In this document: one piece after another, positions 14,768-23,130 of the stretch
Layout of the letters: each line of letters starts with the position of its first letter
Position numbering within the stretch: position 1 is the first letter of the stretch
Source: Thermoprotei archaeon
GTDB lineage: Archaea > Thermoproteota > Methanomethylicia > Nezhaarchaeales > B40-G2
NCBI GenBank assembly: GCA_003649615.1
Contig: QMSI01000004.1
Location: forward strand, 1-52,857
Length of the DNA: 52,857 nucleotides
Direction of reading: 5' to 3'
Position numbers and translations under genes: made by a program
Notes under the pieces: generated by a model
What the model was told of the DNA's origin: nothing
What the model saw: only the letters and a program-made list of their open reading frames with translations
Databases searched by the model: none

Positions 14768-15534
14768 AGATAGGTATAATAGCGGGTAGCGGGATGGAGG
14801 AGCTAGCTGATGGAGCACCGAGACAGAAGGTTAAAACAACCTACGGGGAAGCTGAGGTTGCATACGTATCTCTTCAGGGAATAGAGGTTGTCCTACTACC
14901 TCGACATGGATTTAGCCATACAGTTCCTCCCCATAGAGTAAACTACAGGGCAAACATAGCTTCCTTGAAGAAGCTTGGCGTGGAACGAGTCATAGCTACC
15001 GCAGCCGTAGGATCACTTAACGATGAGTTTAAGCCGGGAGACCTAGTCGTCGTAAACGACTTCCTGGACTTCACTAAGAGTAGGCCACCTTCATTCCATG
15101 AGGGCCTTAAGGTTATACATGTAGACCTAACTACCCCCTACTGTCCTGAGGTTAGAGCTTGCCTCATAGAAGGATGTAGGAAGAGCGGGGTGGAGGTCCA
15201 TGATGGAGGGGTCTACGTATGTACCGAAGGACCTAGATTTGAGACCCCGGCTGAGATACGCATGTTTAGAAGGCTTGGAGGAGACGTAGTAGGCATGACG
15301 GGGCTCCCCGAAGCCGTCTTAGCGAGAGAAGCCGGTTTATGTTACGCTTCACTCTGTATAGTGACAAACATGGCTGCCGGGATGCAAGCCAGGATCACCG
15401 CCTCAGAGGTGGTGGAGGTCATGAGGAGGGTGAGGCCCACCGTGGTAAAGGTCTTAGCGGAAGCCCTGCATCTCATCCCCGATAAGCGCGGGTGTGGTTG
15501 TTCACAGGCCTCCTTGACCGCTAGCTCGGAATAA
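14764..15534 (+). CDS. S-methyl-5'-thioinosine / 6-oxopurine nucleoside phosphorylase
   Basis: A trimeric PNP/MTAP-family enzyme that splits purine nucleosides with phosphate. Visible motifs in 256 residues: GIIAGSG at the start, LPRHGFSHTVPPHRVNYRANI near 45-65 (in two family blocks), AVGSLNDEFKPGD, YVCTEGPRFETPAEI near 151, and GDVVGMTGLPEAVLARE near 173. The purine-binding segment reads VTNMAAG: Asn here is the 6-oxopurine type, whereas adenine-specific MTAP has Asp, so methylthioinosine or inosine/guanosine is the likelier substrate. A CGC motif near the C-terminus resembles the stabilising CXC of archaeal MTAP II. The TTG at 14764 overlaps the previous stop (TTGA) and has GGTGG upstream; GTG at 14752 is an alternative. 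Confidence 0.85.
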   Translation: MKIGIIAGSGMEELADGAPRQKVKTTYGEAEVAYVSLQGIEVVLLPRHGFSHTVPPHRVNYRANIASLKKLGVERVIATAAVGSLNDEFKPGDLVVVNDFLDFTKSRPPSFHEGLKVIHVDLTTPYCPEVRACLIEGCRKSGVEVHDGGVYVCTEGPRFETPAEIRMFRRLGGDVVGMTGLPEAVLAREAGLCYASLCIVTNMAAGMQARITASEVVEVMRRVRPTVVKVLAEALHLIPDKRGCGCSQASLTASSE

Positions 15535-15535
15535 G

Positions 15536-16327
15536 TCAAGTTACGTATTCTTCTCCACCGCCAGCAAAGACTCGTTGAAGCTCTGCGAAGAGCTCGTCTA
15601 ACCCTTTCCCCGTCTTCGACGATACGGGGAGTAGATAGGGTGTCGGGTTTAAGTCCTTTAGAGCCTCACATAGCCTTTGGTTCATCTCCCTACCTAGCCC
15701 TGAAACCTCAGCGTCAAGCGCATCCATCCATTCGACCGGGTTATCCATCCACCTTAAAATCCTCTCCTCAGCTTCAGGGCTCAGAAGGTCAGCCTTGGAG
15801 AGGACGTTGAGCTGAGGCTTGAGCAACCTGTAGTTAACTGAGGTGGCTAGCAAAAGGGATGATACCAGGCCTGAAGGCCTTTCAGCAAAGACAGAGTCAA
15901 CTAAGAAAATTACGGCGGTACGCTCTCCGGATATAGAGGAGGTTATGTAGGGCCCAGAGCTCCTGAAAGCATAGAGCTCCATCTGGCCGGGAGTATCGAC
16001 AAGGACATACTCAGGATTTAGATCGACTATCTCCTCTCTTATGCGCTCCACGTGAGCCGCTATCATATCTGCACAAGCTATGAGAGCGCCGTTAGGCCCC
16101 AAATTATATTCACGCATCACATCCTCGACATTTACGTAGTCTCTCACGTCTACGTCAGGGCCATAAGGCAACCACACCGCTGCTGGATCCAGGTTTACTG
16201 TTGCTACATCCAGTTCGTGGTCAAGAAGCCAGCTAGCAAATGCATCTACCAACGTGGATTTACCGCAGCCAGCCGTCCCTACGACGAAAACGAAGAACAA
16301 AAAACCACCGTGAGGGCTTTGCTTCAC
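15536..16327 (-). CDS. GPN-loop GTPase
   Basis: A GTPase of the Gpn/XAB1 family, whose eukaryotic members help assemble and import RNA polymerase II; the archaeal role is not settled. The 263 residues carry Walker A GTAGCGKST near 17-25, NLDPAAVWLPYGPDVDVRD near 45-63 with the G2 region, the diagnostic GPN loop in NLGPNGAL near 75, DTPGQMELY (G3) near 110 and LSKADLL (G4) near 176. Two hydrophobic residues runs near the N-terminus are the first beta strand. The start overlaps the stop of the upstream zinc-ribbon gene by the ATGA arrangement, implying translational coupling. Confidence 0.92.
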   Translation of the reverse strand: MKQSPHGGFLFFVFVVGTAGCGKSTLVDAFASWLLDHELDVATVNLDPAAVWLPYGPDVDVRDYVNVEDVMREYNLGPNGALIACADMIAAHVERIREEIVDLNPEYVLVDTPGQMELYAFRSSGPYITSSISGERTAVIFLVDSVFAERPSGLVSSLLLATSVNYRLLKPQLNVLSKADLLSPEAEERILRWMDNPVEWMDALDAEVSGLGREMNQRLCEALKDLNPTPYLLPVSSKTGKGLDELFAELQRVFAGGGEEYVT

Positions 16328-16533
16328 CCTCCTTTTTTACCTCCCAACCACCACCTCAAATACTCTTTCCTGAGCTTCTCCCTCTCATCCTCCTTTGCCT
16401 GAGGCTTCCGTTTACCTTCCAAGGTCCGCTCATACTCAAACCTAGTTAGCGAGAGACCGCAGCTACGACAAATATACATGTATCTCGATCGATCAAACTT
16501 CAACTCCCCTCCACATTCAGGACAGACGGGCAT
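16324..16533 (-). CDS. Small zinc-ribbon protein
   Basis: A 69-residue protein from the chosen ATG. The N-terminus holds two CxxC knuckles (CPECGG, CRSCGL) separated by about 15 residues, a typical zinc ribbon of the kind seen in archaeal transcription and translation proteins. The C-terminus is a basic amphipathic helix (KRKPQAKEDEREKLRKEYLRWW split here across a Lys-rich run). No specific function is known to me. An upstream ATG at 16569 would add 12 hydrophobic residues; the ATG at 16533 has GGAAGTGG before it and begins right at the ribbon. It is coupled to the GPN GTPase by a 4-base overlap. Confidence 0.72.
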   Translation of the reverse strand: MPVCPECGGELKFDRSRYMYICRSCGLSLTRFEYERTLEGKRKPQAKEDEREKLRKEYLRWWLGGKKGG

Positions 16534-16643
16534 GCAAGCCACTTCCGCGTACAAAAAGCTGAGGACCATTTTTAGCCTTACTCTTCCCGCTTAAGCTAGT
16601 TTTATATCGAAGAGCAAGGGCTCATATTAGGGTTGTTGGGCGC

Positions 16644-17744
16644 TTGTGGAGGCTCTTAAGGCCAGACTCAGCCACAGTGTGGCAGGACGATGAAGTAGTG
16701 GCCAGGCTTAATTGGTACTATAGCGTCATGACCGATAGGAAGCCGGCCAAGTACCTGATATGCAAACGAGTAGAAGTTGAGTTTAGCGGGGAGGAGGAGC
16801 TTGAGGAGCTCTGGGCTTTACACGATAAGGCAGCCAACAGCTTCAAGGAGCTCTGGACGAAAGTAAGAGAAGGCTTAAAGCTTGAAGAGGTCGACGCTCC
16901 TTCGAAGAGCTTACTTGACCTAAAGGTGGAGCTCGTTAAGCGGATGCTGAAAAGCTGCATGTTCTGTGAGAGGAGATGTTCAGTCGATAGAAGTAGAGGC
17001 GAAACAGGGTTCTGCAAACTAGATTCGCTAAGCAGGGTATCGACGTGGTTTCACCATTACGGTGAAGAAGCCCCTCTAGTGCCTAGCGGCACGATCTTCT
17101 TCACTTCATGCAACTTCCGCTGCCAGTTCTGCCAGAACTGGGACATCTCCACCGATCCACTGAACGGAGTAGAGGTTACACCGCGTAAGCTGGCTTCCAT
17201 AGCCTCAACGCTAAGAAGAGAGGGCTGTAGGAACATCAACTATGTGGGGGGTGAGCCCACACCTAATCTTCACGTCATAGTCGAGTCGTTGAGGTACATG
17301 GAAGTAAACGTACCTATCCTTTGGAACAGCAACATGTACTGCAGCTTGGAGACCATGAAGATTTTAAGAGAGTTAGTGGACATATGGCTGCCAGACTTCA
17401 AGTACTATAGTGACGAGTGCGCCGAGAGGCTTTCAAAGGTCCCCAGGTACTTTGAAGTGGTGTCGAGAAACCATTTAATGGCTCATGAGAGCGGGGACAT
17501 GATAATCAGGCACCTCGTATTGCCAAACCACCTCGAATGCTGTACTAAGCCTCTTTTAGAGTGGATAGCCAAGAACCTACCCAGGGCGCTAGTAAACATC
17601 ATGGCTCAGTATAGACCGGAACACGTGGTTGCAAGGGAGCCTCACCGCTTCCCTGAAATTGCAAGGAGGCCGACCCTCGAGGAAATGAAGGAGGCCTATG
17701 CCACTGCTCGAAGGCTGGGGATCATATACGAGCCTGTCTCCTAG
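16644..17744 (+). CDS. PflX-like radical SAM protein (COG1313)
   Basis: A 366-residue radical-SAM protein resembling the PflX / pyruvate-formate-lyase-activase-like group of unknown substrate. The first ~100 residues include CMFCERRCSVDRSRG with further Cys, likely an extra Fe-S or zinc site. The core motif CNFRCQFCQNW (CX3CX2C) lies near residues 156-166, followed by GGEPTPN near 206 as the SAM-binding Gly motif, and LPDFKYYSDEC near 253. These motifs are diagnostic of COG1313. The start is TTG, preceded by a TATA-like TTTTATAT about 40 bases upstream. The downstream trmG10 gene starts inside its 3' end. Confidence 0.82.
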   Translation: MWRLLRPDSATVWQDDEVVARLNWYYSVMTDRKPAKYLICKRVEVEFSGEEELEELWALHDKAANSFKELWTKVREGLKLEEVDAPSKSLLDLKVELVKRMLKSCMFCERRCSVDRSRGETGFCKLDSLSRVSTWFHHYGEEAPLVPSGTIFFTSCNFRCQFCQNWDISTDPLNGVEVTPRKLASIASTLRREGCRNINYVGGEPTPNLHVIVESLRYMEVNVPILWNSNMYCSLETMKILRELVDIWLPDFKYYSDECAERLSKVPRYFEVVSRNHLMAHESGDMIIRHLVLPNHLECCTKPLLEWIAKNLPRALVNIMAQYRPEHVVAREPHRFPEIARRPTLEEMKEAYATARRLGIIYEPVS

Positions 17745-18795
17745 CAAGTTAAAGACGGCTGGTAAAATCAGAGTGTTCTTCACGCTCTCAGGCGAGCATC
17801 CAACCCTGCCAGCCGCCGAGGTTAAGGCTTTACTGGAGGCTGAAGAAGTTGAAGTTAAAGAGTTCGAGGCTCGTAGGTTTCTAGCTAGGATGCTCATCTC
17901 TCAGGATGACTGTTCAAGGATACTAGATAGGGCTTCAATGGTCACAGGCTGCTACCATGAGCTCCTAGCCTGCCGGGCAGAGGTGGAAGAGATAGCTAAG
18001 GAAGTAGGGGGAGTAGATTGGTCGACGCTCAAGGGTAAAAGCTTCGCCGTGAGGGTGGAGAGGAAAGGAGGGTGCTGTCCTCATCTAAGATCGGCAGAGT
18101 TGGAGAGGCTCATAGGGAAGGTGGTGAAGACGCAGGTTCCGGAAGCCAGGGTGTGCCTTAAAGCCCCCGAAGTGTTGGTCAAGGGGCTAGTGGTGGATCA
18201 AAGCTTCTATCTAGGCTTAAGCTTAGCTGAGGTAAGGAGAGGTGTTTTTGATGAGAGGAGGCCTAGGAGGAGGCCTTTCTTCCACCCCTCAGCGTTAGAG
18301 CCAAAGCTCGCTAGGCTCTTTGTAAACCTAGCTCGAGCTAAGAGAGGAGACCTCCTTTTCGACCCTTTCGCGGGGACAGGCAGCATCTTGATGGAAGCTG
18401 CATTGATAGGTTGCAGCCCAGTAGGCCTAGACATCGACCTTAGAATGGTGGAAGGCACTAAAGCTAACCTTAGACGCTACGCTCCCCACGCTATCGGAGC
18501 TTTGCGTGGAGACGCGAGGCATCCCCCGATATTAAAGGTAGACTGCGTAGTCACAGATCCTCCTTACGGCAGAACCTCGTCGACGAGGGGGGAGGACACC
18601 TCCACGTTGATAGAAAACTTCCTGAACGTCGCGGCTGATCTACTGCCTCATGGAAGATACATGTGCCTAGCTACCCCTTCTTGGCTCGACTTGGCTGAAG
18701 CGGCTTTAAAGGCCGGGTTTAAAGTAGTGGAGGAGCATGAAATAAGAGTGCATAGATCCTTGACGAGGAGAGTAACGGTATTTAGGAGGTGTTGA
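17698..18795 (+). CDS. tRNA (guanine(10)-N2)-dimethyltransferase TrmG10
   Basis: Methylates the exocyclic amine of guanosine 10 of tRNA. An N-terminal ferredoxin-like/THUMP RNA-binding region (to about residue 170) begins with FFTLSGEHPTLPAAEV, the usual TrmG10 start. A Rossmann methyltransferase follows with FDPFAGTGSILMEA near 221 and the catalytic TDPPYGRTSS near 283. The ATG at 17698 has AAGGAGG before it but lies inside the upstream gene (47-base overlap); homology begins only near residue 24, so the GTG at 17773 is a real alternative. Operon: COG1313 radical SAM, trmG10, rnz. Confidence 0.88.
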   Translation: MPLLEGWGSYTSLSPSKLKTAGKIRVFFTLSGEHPTLPAAEVKALLEAEEVEVKEFEARRFLARMLISQDDCSRILDRASMVTGCYHELLACRAEVEEIAKEVGGVDWSTLKGKSFAVRVERKGGCCPHLRSAELERLIGKVVKTQVPEARVCLKAPEVLVKGLVVDQSFYLGLSLAEVRRGVFDERRPRRRPFFHPSALEPKLARLFVNLARAKRGDLLFDPFAGTGSILMEAALIGCSPVGLDIDLRMVEGTKANLRRYAPHAIGALRGDARHPPILKVDCVVTDPPYGRTSSTRGEDTSTLIENFLNVAADLLPHGRYMCLATPSWLDLAEAALKAGFKVVEEHEIRVHRSLTRRVTVFRRC

Positions 18796-18796
18796 C

Positions 18797-19711
18797 GTGG
18801 TCCTTGAAGTATGGTTCCTAGGCACCTCAGCCAGCATCCCCACCCTCAATAGAGGGTTACCGTGCATAGCGTTAAAGCGAAGAGGAGAGCTCATCCTCTT
18901 CGACTGCGGTGAAGGTGCACAGAGACAGATGATGAAGGCAGGGGTAGGTTTCAGCAAGAAGATGAAGGTGTTCATAACGCACCTCCACGGAGACCACGTC
19001 CTCGGGCTTGCAGGCCTACTACAAAGCATGGGCCTCATGGGGAGAGAGGAAGAGCTGCAGGTTTACGGCCCTGAAGGGCTAGGAAGACTAATAGAGGCCT
19101 TTGAAGAAGCCCTCGGGTTCAAGCTGCCTTACGAGGTAGTAGTAAACGAAGTAGGGGAAGGTGTAATCCATAGAGGAGATGGGTATTTTATACAGGCAGC
19201 ATATGTTGAACATTCGGTTCCAACGTTAGCCTACGCCCTCATCGAGGATAATAGGCCTGGACGCTTTAAACCTGAAAAAGCAGAGAAGCTGGGGGTCCCG
19301 AGAGGGCCGCTATGGAAAGCCCTGCAACGAGGAGAAAGCGTGGAGGTTAAAGGTAGAATCGTCAAGCCTGAGGAGGTAACGGGGCCTCCTAGGAAGGGGT
19401 TAAAGGTGGTTTATAGCGGAGATACCTCCTTCTGCGAAGCAATGGTTAAGCTCTCGGAAGATGCAGATCTCCTCATCCATGAAGCTACGTTCGACGACTC
19501 GCTCATACAGAAAGCCTTAGAAGAAAAGCATTCGACAGCTAGCCAGGCAGCTGAAGTAGCTAAGCTGGCACAAGTCAAGAGGCTTGTATTGACACATATA
19601 AGCCCTAGATACCAAGACCCTTCCCCGCTTTTAGATCAAGCATCCAAGATTTTCCCAACGGTATTAATAGCTGAAGATTTCCTTAAGCTAAGGCTTAGTT
19701 ATGAAGATTAA
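18797..19711 (+). CDS. rnz: Ribonuclease Z
   Basis: The metallo-beta-lactamase-fold endonuclease that trims the 3' trailers of tRNA precursors, needed here since the tRNA genes lack an encoded CCA. The 304-residue protein has the short-form (RNase Z-S) length: FLGTSASIPT at the N-terminus, the zinc motif THLHGDHVLGL near 61-71, YSGDTS near 212, HEATF near 230 and the late HISPRY. The GTG start is one base past the trmG10 stop with GGAGG upstream. The stop overlaps the convergent UPF0201 gene by 4 bases. Confidence 0.94.
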   Translation: MVLEVWFLGTSASIPTLNRGLPCIALKRRGELILFDCGEGAQRQMMKAGVGFSKKMKVFITHLHGDHVLGLAGLLQSMGLMGREEELQVYGPEGLGRLIEAFEEALGFKLPYEVVVNEVGEGVIHRGDGYFIQAAYVEHSVPTLAYALIEDNRPGRFKPEKAEKLGVPRGPLWKALQRGESVEVKGRIVKPEEVTGPPRKGLKVVYSGDTSFCEAMVKLSEDADLLIHEATFDDSLIQKALEEKHSTASQAAEVAKLAQVKRLVLTHISPRYQDPSPLLDQASKIFPTVLIAEDFLKLRLSYED

Positions 19712-20145
19712 GGATCCTCGGGCATAGGTACCTCGAACCTGGGCTTCCCATTCACGGTCGGAGGCGCCAGCCAGTCCAAGATCCTTTTAAGGTCACTACC
19801 CTCCACCTCTACCTCTATAGGTCCCAGCGGTGACTCAGCTTCAGGCAAGCAGAAAACAGCGTGTCCTGAGTAAGCTGCCTGTTTATGCAGGTAGAAAACA
19901 AGTTTATCGCCGGTGGAGAAACGCTTGATCATGTATCTAGCCGCATCCAAAGTCCTCTGTTTACGCAGCCTCTCCCGAAGCTTAGCTAAGCTAAGCAGAG
20001 TATCGGACCGACCTGTAAGGAGTATAGTGCCTTCTAAACCCTCAGCCGTCCAGGAGGTTAAGGAAAACAAGTTCTCCACTGCTCTCTTCACTTTATCTTC
20101 ATCCTCCGTGGGATAGACGTGAACCCTTACCTGCACTCTCCCCAA
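19708..20145 (-). CDS. UPF0201 family RNA-binding-like protein
   Basis: A conserved archaeal protein of 145 residues (COG1931) with a ribosomal-protein-L5-like RNA-binding fold; the function is not established. Visible family features are the opening VQVRVHVYPTEDEDKVKRAV, the central LRERLRKQRTLDAARYMI helix with its conserved basic face, the LHKQAAY segment, and ESPLGPIEVEV. It starts three bases after the stop of the UPF0200 gene. In some archaea these two families are fused into one polypeptide, so the adjacency points to a joint function, perhaps with RNA. Confidence 0.85.
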   Translation of the reverse strand: MGRVQVRVHVYPTEDEDKVKRAVENLFSLTSWTAEGLEGTILLTGRSDTLLSLAKLRERLRKQRTLDAARYMIKRFSTGDKLVFYLHKQAAYSGHAVFCLPEAESPLGPIEVEVEGSDLKRILDWLAPPTVNGKPRFEVPMPEDP

Positions 20146-20148
20146 GCT

Positions 20149-20697
20149 TCAACCCCTCTCAGCTAGCTCTCTAAGAATTTTGGAGGCTAGTGAAAAGGCT
20201 TGGGTAGGTGATTCCTCGTTGACGATCATATAGTCAGCTAAAGCAATCACCTCTCCAAGCCCTACCTTGAGCTCCCTTAAATCACGTTCAACAAACTCGC
20301 TCCAATTTGAAGGATCATCGCTCCTACCCCTTCGTTTAAGCCTCCCATACCTAAGCCTAGGCGAAGCGTGTACTGCTACGATCACCACATGGTTAAAATG
20401 CTGCTTGAAGACTTCAACCTCCGCTAAGCTACGCGTCCCTTCAAACACCACGACGTCATCGTCCGGCGACACCTGCATTAAACAAAGCTTCGCGACCGCT
20501 GCAGGCCCCATTTCCTCCCTAAGCCTCAACATCAGTGAACCTAATCCTTCACGGGTCAGAGGAACCCCTCTCTTCATCGCTTCCCGTCTCACGGCATCCC
20601 CCATCACTATGACCTTAAAACCAAGCTTCCTAGCAGCCTCAGATACCAGCGTCTTTCCTGAGCCTGGGAGACCTGCCACGCAAATAGCGAGCTTCAA
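20149..20697 (-). CDS. UPF0200 family nucleotide kinase-like ATPase
   Basis: A 182-residue P-loop protein related to dephospho-CoA kinase and adenylate kinase. Walker A is GLPGSGKT near residues 9-16; MGDAVRRE near 32 is the NMP-binding-like segment; FEGTRS near 102, and the LID-like RLKRRGRSDDPSNW near 133 match UPF0200. It probably phosphorylates a nucleotide-like substrate, but the substrate is unknown. It is first in a two-gene operon with UPF0201. A TATA-like GCTTTTAAATAC (about 20774-20785, minus strand) lies some 80 bases upstream of the ATG. Confidence 0.85.
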   Translation of the reverse strand: MKLAICVAGLPGSGKTLVSEAARKLGFKVIVMGDAVRREAMKRGVPLTREGLGSLMLRLREEMGPAAVAKLCLMQVSPDDDVVVFEGTRSLAEVEVFKQHFNHVVIVAVHASPRLRYGRLKRRGRSDDPSNWSEFVERDLRELKVGLGEVIALADYMIVNEESPTQAFSLASKILRELAERG

Positions 20698-20916
20698 ACC
20701 ACGACCCTCAGTCCTAAAAGATGATATGGTTCACCGCATAACCCTTCTACCGTCAAGGTTACGCCTAACATGTATTTAAAAGCTAAAAAACAGCGGTCGA
20801 TCGCTAGAGGTGGCATCAATGGTATTGTTTAACTCTTCAATCTCGTTTTAAGACCTTGAAGGAAAAGCTTCTCCACGTTAATCAACGCCGAGACGCATGG
20901 TCTTAGCCATGCTACA

Positions 20917-21891
20917 CTACACCTTGGCCTTATAGAATATCGTCTCGCCGTAAGCTTCCTCGACTATTGAGCCATCAGCAACTAGGCCTTTAACTATGCT
21001 CTCAGCCTCCTCGAGCCTTAAGCCGAGGATCGATGCTATTTCGCTTATTCGGCAAGGCCTTCTCCTAGTCAAATCTATTACTTTCAACTCCAGCTCCTCT
21101 ACGACGGAAACCTTTAGCTCACCCTTAACTTGGCGTGGTTGATAAGCAGTTATGACGTTAGACGATGAGTACTCTCTTATAAGCGATGCAGCCTCCTGCA
21201 TTTCATGTAGCTCTAAGGGCTTAACCCATTTTTCAGCGGGAGGCCTTAGAACAGTGTTGAGCTGAACCTCCTTAGGTGAGAGCTCACATATAATTTCGGA
21301 CAGCTTCATTAAGTACTCAGCGCTGTTATTAACGTCTTTAATAAGCATTACTTGGAGCGCAAGCTTATCGCTACCCCACTCTTCTTTAAACCTCCTCAAA
21401 CCATCGATAATCATGCTTATCCGGAGCCTAGGCGAGGGCCTATTGATGGCTTGAAAGGTTTCTTCATCAACCGCGTCTAGCTTAGCCACCACAAGGTCGA
21501 GGAGGCTTAGGGCCTCACGCACCTCGTTTCTCCACATAAGAGAGGAGTTGGTTAAGATAGCTATCTTTAGATCGCCAACCTCCTCTCTAAGATTGGTGAC
21601 GAGCTCCTTTAACTTAGGGTAAAGCGTAGGCTCACCGACCCCTGAGAGCGTTACGTAATCGATGGATTCTTGTTTAAGCTTCTTCAAGGCTGAGGCAAGC
21701 TCCTTCCTTATGGTTTGAGGATCGACGTAGTTCTTGACGTCTTCAGGGCCATCAACCTTACGCCTAGTACTCCCAAGCTGACAGTAAACGCAGTCGAAGG
21801 TGCAGGTCTTAGGTGGAAGCAGGGGGTCTACGCCCAAAGAGTAACCTAGACGCCAAGAGCGGACTGGGCCGTAAATGGTCAAATAGTCCAC
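20917..21891 (-). CDS. Radical SAM protein of the COG0731 (TYW1-related) group with C-terminal winged helix
   Basis: A 324-residue radical-SAM protein. The N-terminal start YGPVRSWRLGYSLGVDPLL and the cluster motif CTFDCVYCQLG (CX3CX2C) near residues 33-43 mark the COG0731 group, related to wybutosine-synthesis TYW1 but without its flavodoxin part. SGVGEPTLYP near 91 is the SAM Gly motif. After about residue 250 comes a winged-helix segment (RRPCRISEIASILGL ... IVKGLVADGSIV), an addition that suggests regulation or nucleic-acid binding. The physiological substrate is unknown. It is 17 bases downstream of the alanine dehydrogenase-like gene on the same strand. An 18-base hairpin, GCATGG-TCTTAG-CCATGC (20895-20912), follows its stop. 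Confidence 0.82.
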   Translation of the reverse strand: MDYLTIYGPVRSWRLGYSLGVDPLLPPKTCTFDCVYCQLGSTRRKVDGPEDVKNYVDPQTIRKELASALKKLKQESIDYVTLSGVGEPTLYPKLKELVTNLREEVGDLKIAILTNSSLMWRNEVREALSLLDLVVAKLDAVDEETFQAINRPSPRLRISMIIDGLRRFKEEWGSDKLALQVMLIKDVNNSAEYLMKLSEIICELSPKEVQLNTVLRPPAEKWVKPLELHEMQEAASLIREYSSSNVITAYQPRQVKGELKVSVVEELELKVIDLTRRRPCRISEIASILGLRLEEAESIVKGLVADGSIVEEAYGETIFYKAKV

Positions 21892-21908
21892 CGAGATAAT
21901 GAGGAGGC

Positions 21909-22919
21909 CTAGCGATATAACACTAACTCCATGTAGAGGCCTAGCCCTTTCTCCTTCGCCTTTTCATAAGCTAGCTTAGCGGTCACAGCATCCTGTACAG
22001 CTAACCCCGTAGAGCAGAATACCGTAATTTCGCTTTCAGACTCTCTTCCAGGCTTTAGCCCAGCCACGACCTCGCCTATCTCGGCATGAATATCCTTCTC
22101 CGAAAGTAAGCCTTTAGACAAGGGCACGTTTACTTCACCGCTATGTATGGCTTGTTCCATATCATCAACCACTATCTTCGCTCTCTTCAGTATCATAGGA
22201 TCAAGCTCTTCTTTGCCTGGAGCATCGGCACCTATACAGTTAAAGTGGGTTCCCGGGCCGACCCACTCGTCCTTCACAATGGGCTGCCTAGAGGGGGTTG
22301 CGGTAACCACGATATCTGCCCCTTTTACGGCTTCCTCAGCGCTATCAACAGCTTTAAAGTTAGCCACTCCGGAGTATAGCTTTCCCATCTCTTCGACAAA
22401 GCTCTGCGCCCTCTCTCTAGATATATCATAAACCCTAACTGCCTCGAGCTTGCCGTAAATCGTGGTTAAGGCCGCTAGCTGCGTTCTTGCTTGTCGGCCT
22501 GCTCCTATCATCCCAATGACCTTGCTATCTTTCCTCGCTAGATACTTAGCTGCTACCCCTCCCGCTGCCCCCGTCCTCAAGTCAGTTATATGGCCGCCGT
22601 CCATGATGGCTAAGGGGAAGCCTGTCTCAGGGTCGACCAGTATTACCGTGGACATGACTGTCCGTAAACCCTTCTCAACGTTCTTAGGATGCGAATTCAC
22701 CACTTTGACCGTTGAGACCTCTAAATCTTCGATGTAGGAAGGCATACATCTTAAGTCCCCTCCATATTTCGAGTAGAAGAGGTATATTTTAGCGGGCATC
22801 TGCACTTTCCCCAATGCCTTAAGCCTGAAGGCCTCCTCAACCCTCTCGATAACTTCATTTATCATTAACAGGCCCTTCAGCTCCTCCCCTCTTACCAATA
22901 GAGTCTTCAAGGCCACCAC
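21909..22919 (-). CDS. Alanine dehydrogenase / ornithine cyclodeaminase family protein
   Basis: A cytosolic NAD(P)-dependent enzyme of the OCD/mu-crystallin family, 336 residues. The N-terminal region (EEAFRLKALGKVQMPAKIYL, read as two joined blocks) is very like archaeal alanine dehydrogenase from Archaeoglobus, from memory; the Rossmann motif GMIGAGRQARTQ lies near 136-147, preceded by LRTGAAGGVAAKYLAR. Deamination of alanine or a related amino acid is likeliest; ornithine cyclodeaminase, pyrroline-carboxylate reductase or lysine-forming activity cannot be excluded. The first GTG is used; GTG at 22916 or TTG at 22910 would also do. It appears to be the first gene of a two-gene operon with the COG0731 radical-SAM gene. 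Confidence 0.8.
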   Translation of the reverse strand: MVALKTLLVRGEELKGLLMINEVIERVEEAFRLKALGKVQMPAKIYLFYSKYGGDLRCMPSYIEDLEVSTVKVVNSHPKNVEKGLRTVMSTVILVDPETGFPLAIMDGGHITDLRTGAAGGVAAKYLARKDSKVIGMIGAGRQARTQLAALTTIYGKLEAVRVYDISRERAQSFVEEMGKLYSGVANFKAVDSAEEAVKGADIVVTATPSRQPIVKDEWVGPGTHFNCIGADAPGKEELDPMILKRAKIVVDDMEQAIHSGEVNVPLSKGLLSEKDIHAEIGEVVAGLKPGRESESEITVFCSTGLAVQDAVTAKLAYEKAKEKGLGLYMELVLYR

Positions 22920-23130
22920 GCCTCGAGGGTAAAGAGAGTTTCAATCGCGATGCCTGTCAACCTTGCTGAAAGCATAATCCAGCGCTTCAATTCCCCTATC
23001 CGTTCTCCCCAGTTATTGGTAGTCAATTTTGATAGTAGCCTTCTTTCTATATATCTTTTAATAACCTCCTAATCGTCTTGGTGTACATGGCGTTTAAGGG
23101 TTTTAGGTTCCTCAAAAGAAAAAGTAAGGC

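Noticed and set aside
20895-20912. Hairpin after the COG0731 gene as intrinsic terminator
   Set aside because: The 6-bp stem has no T-tract after it on the minus strand; archaeal termination depends mainly on oligo-T, so I mention it only with the gene.
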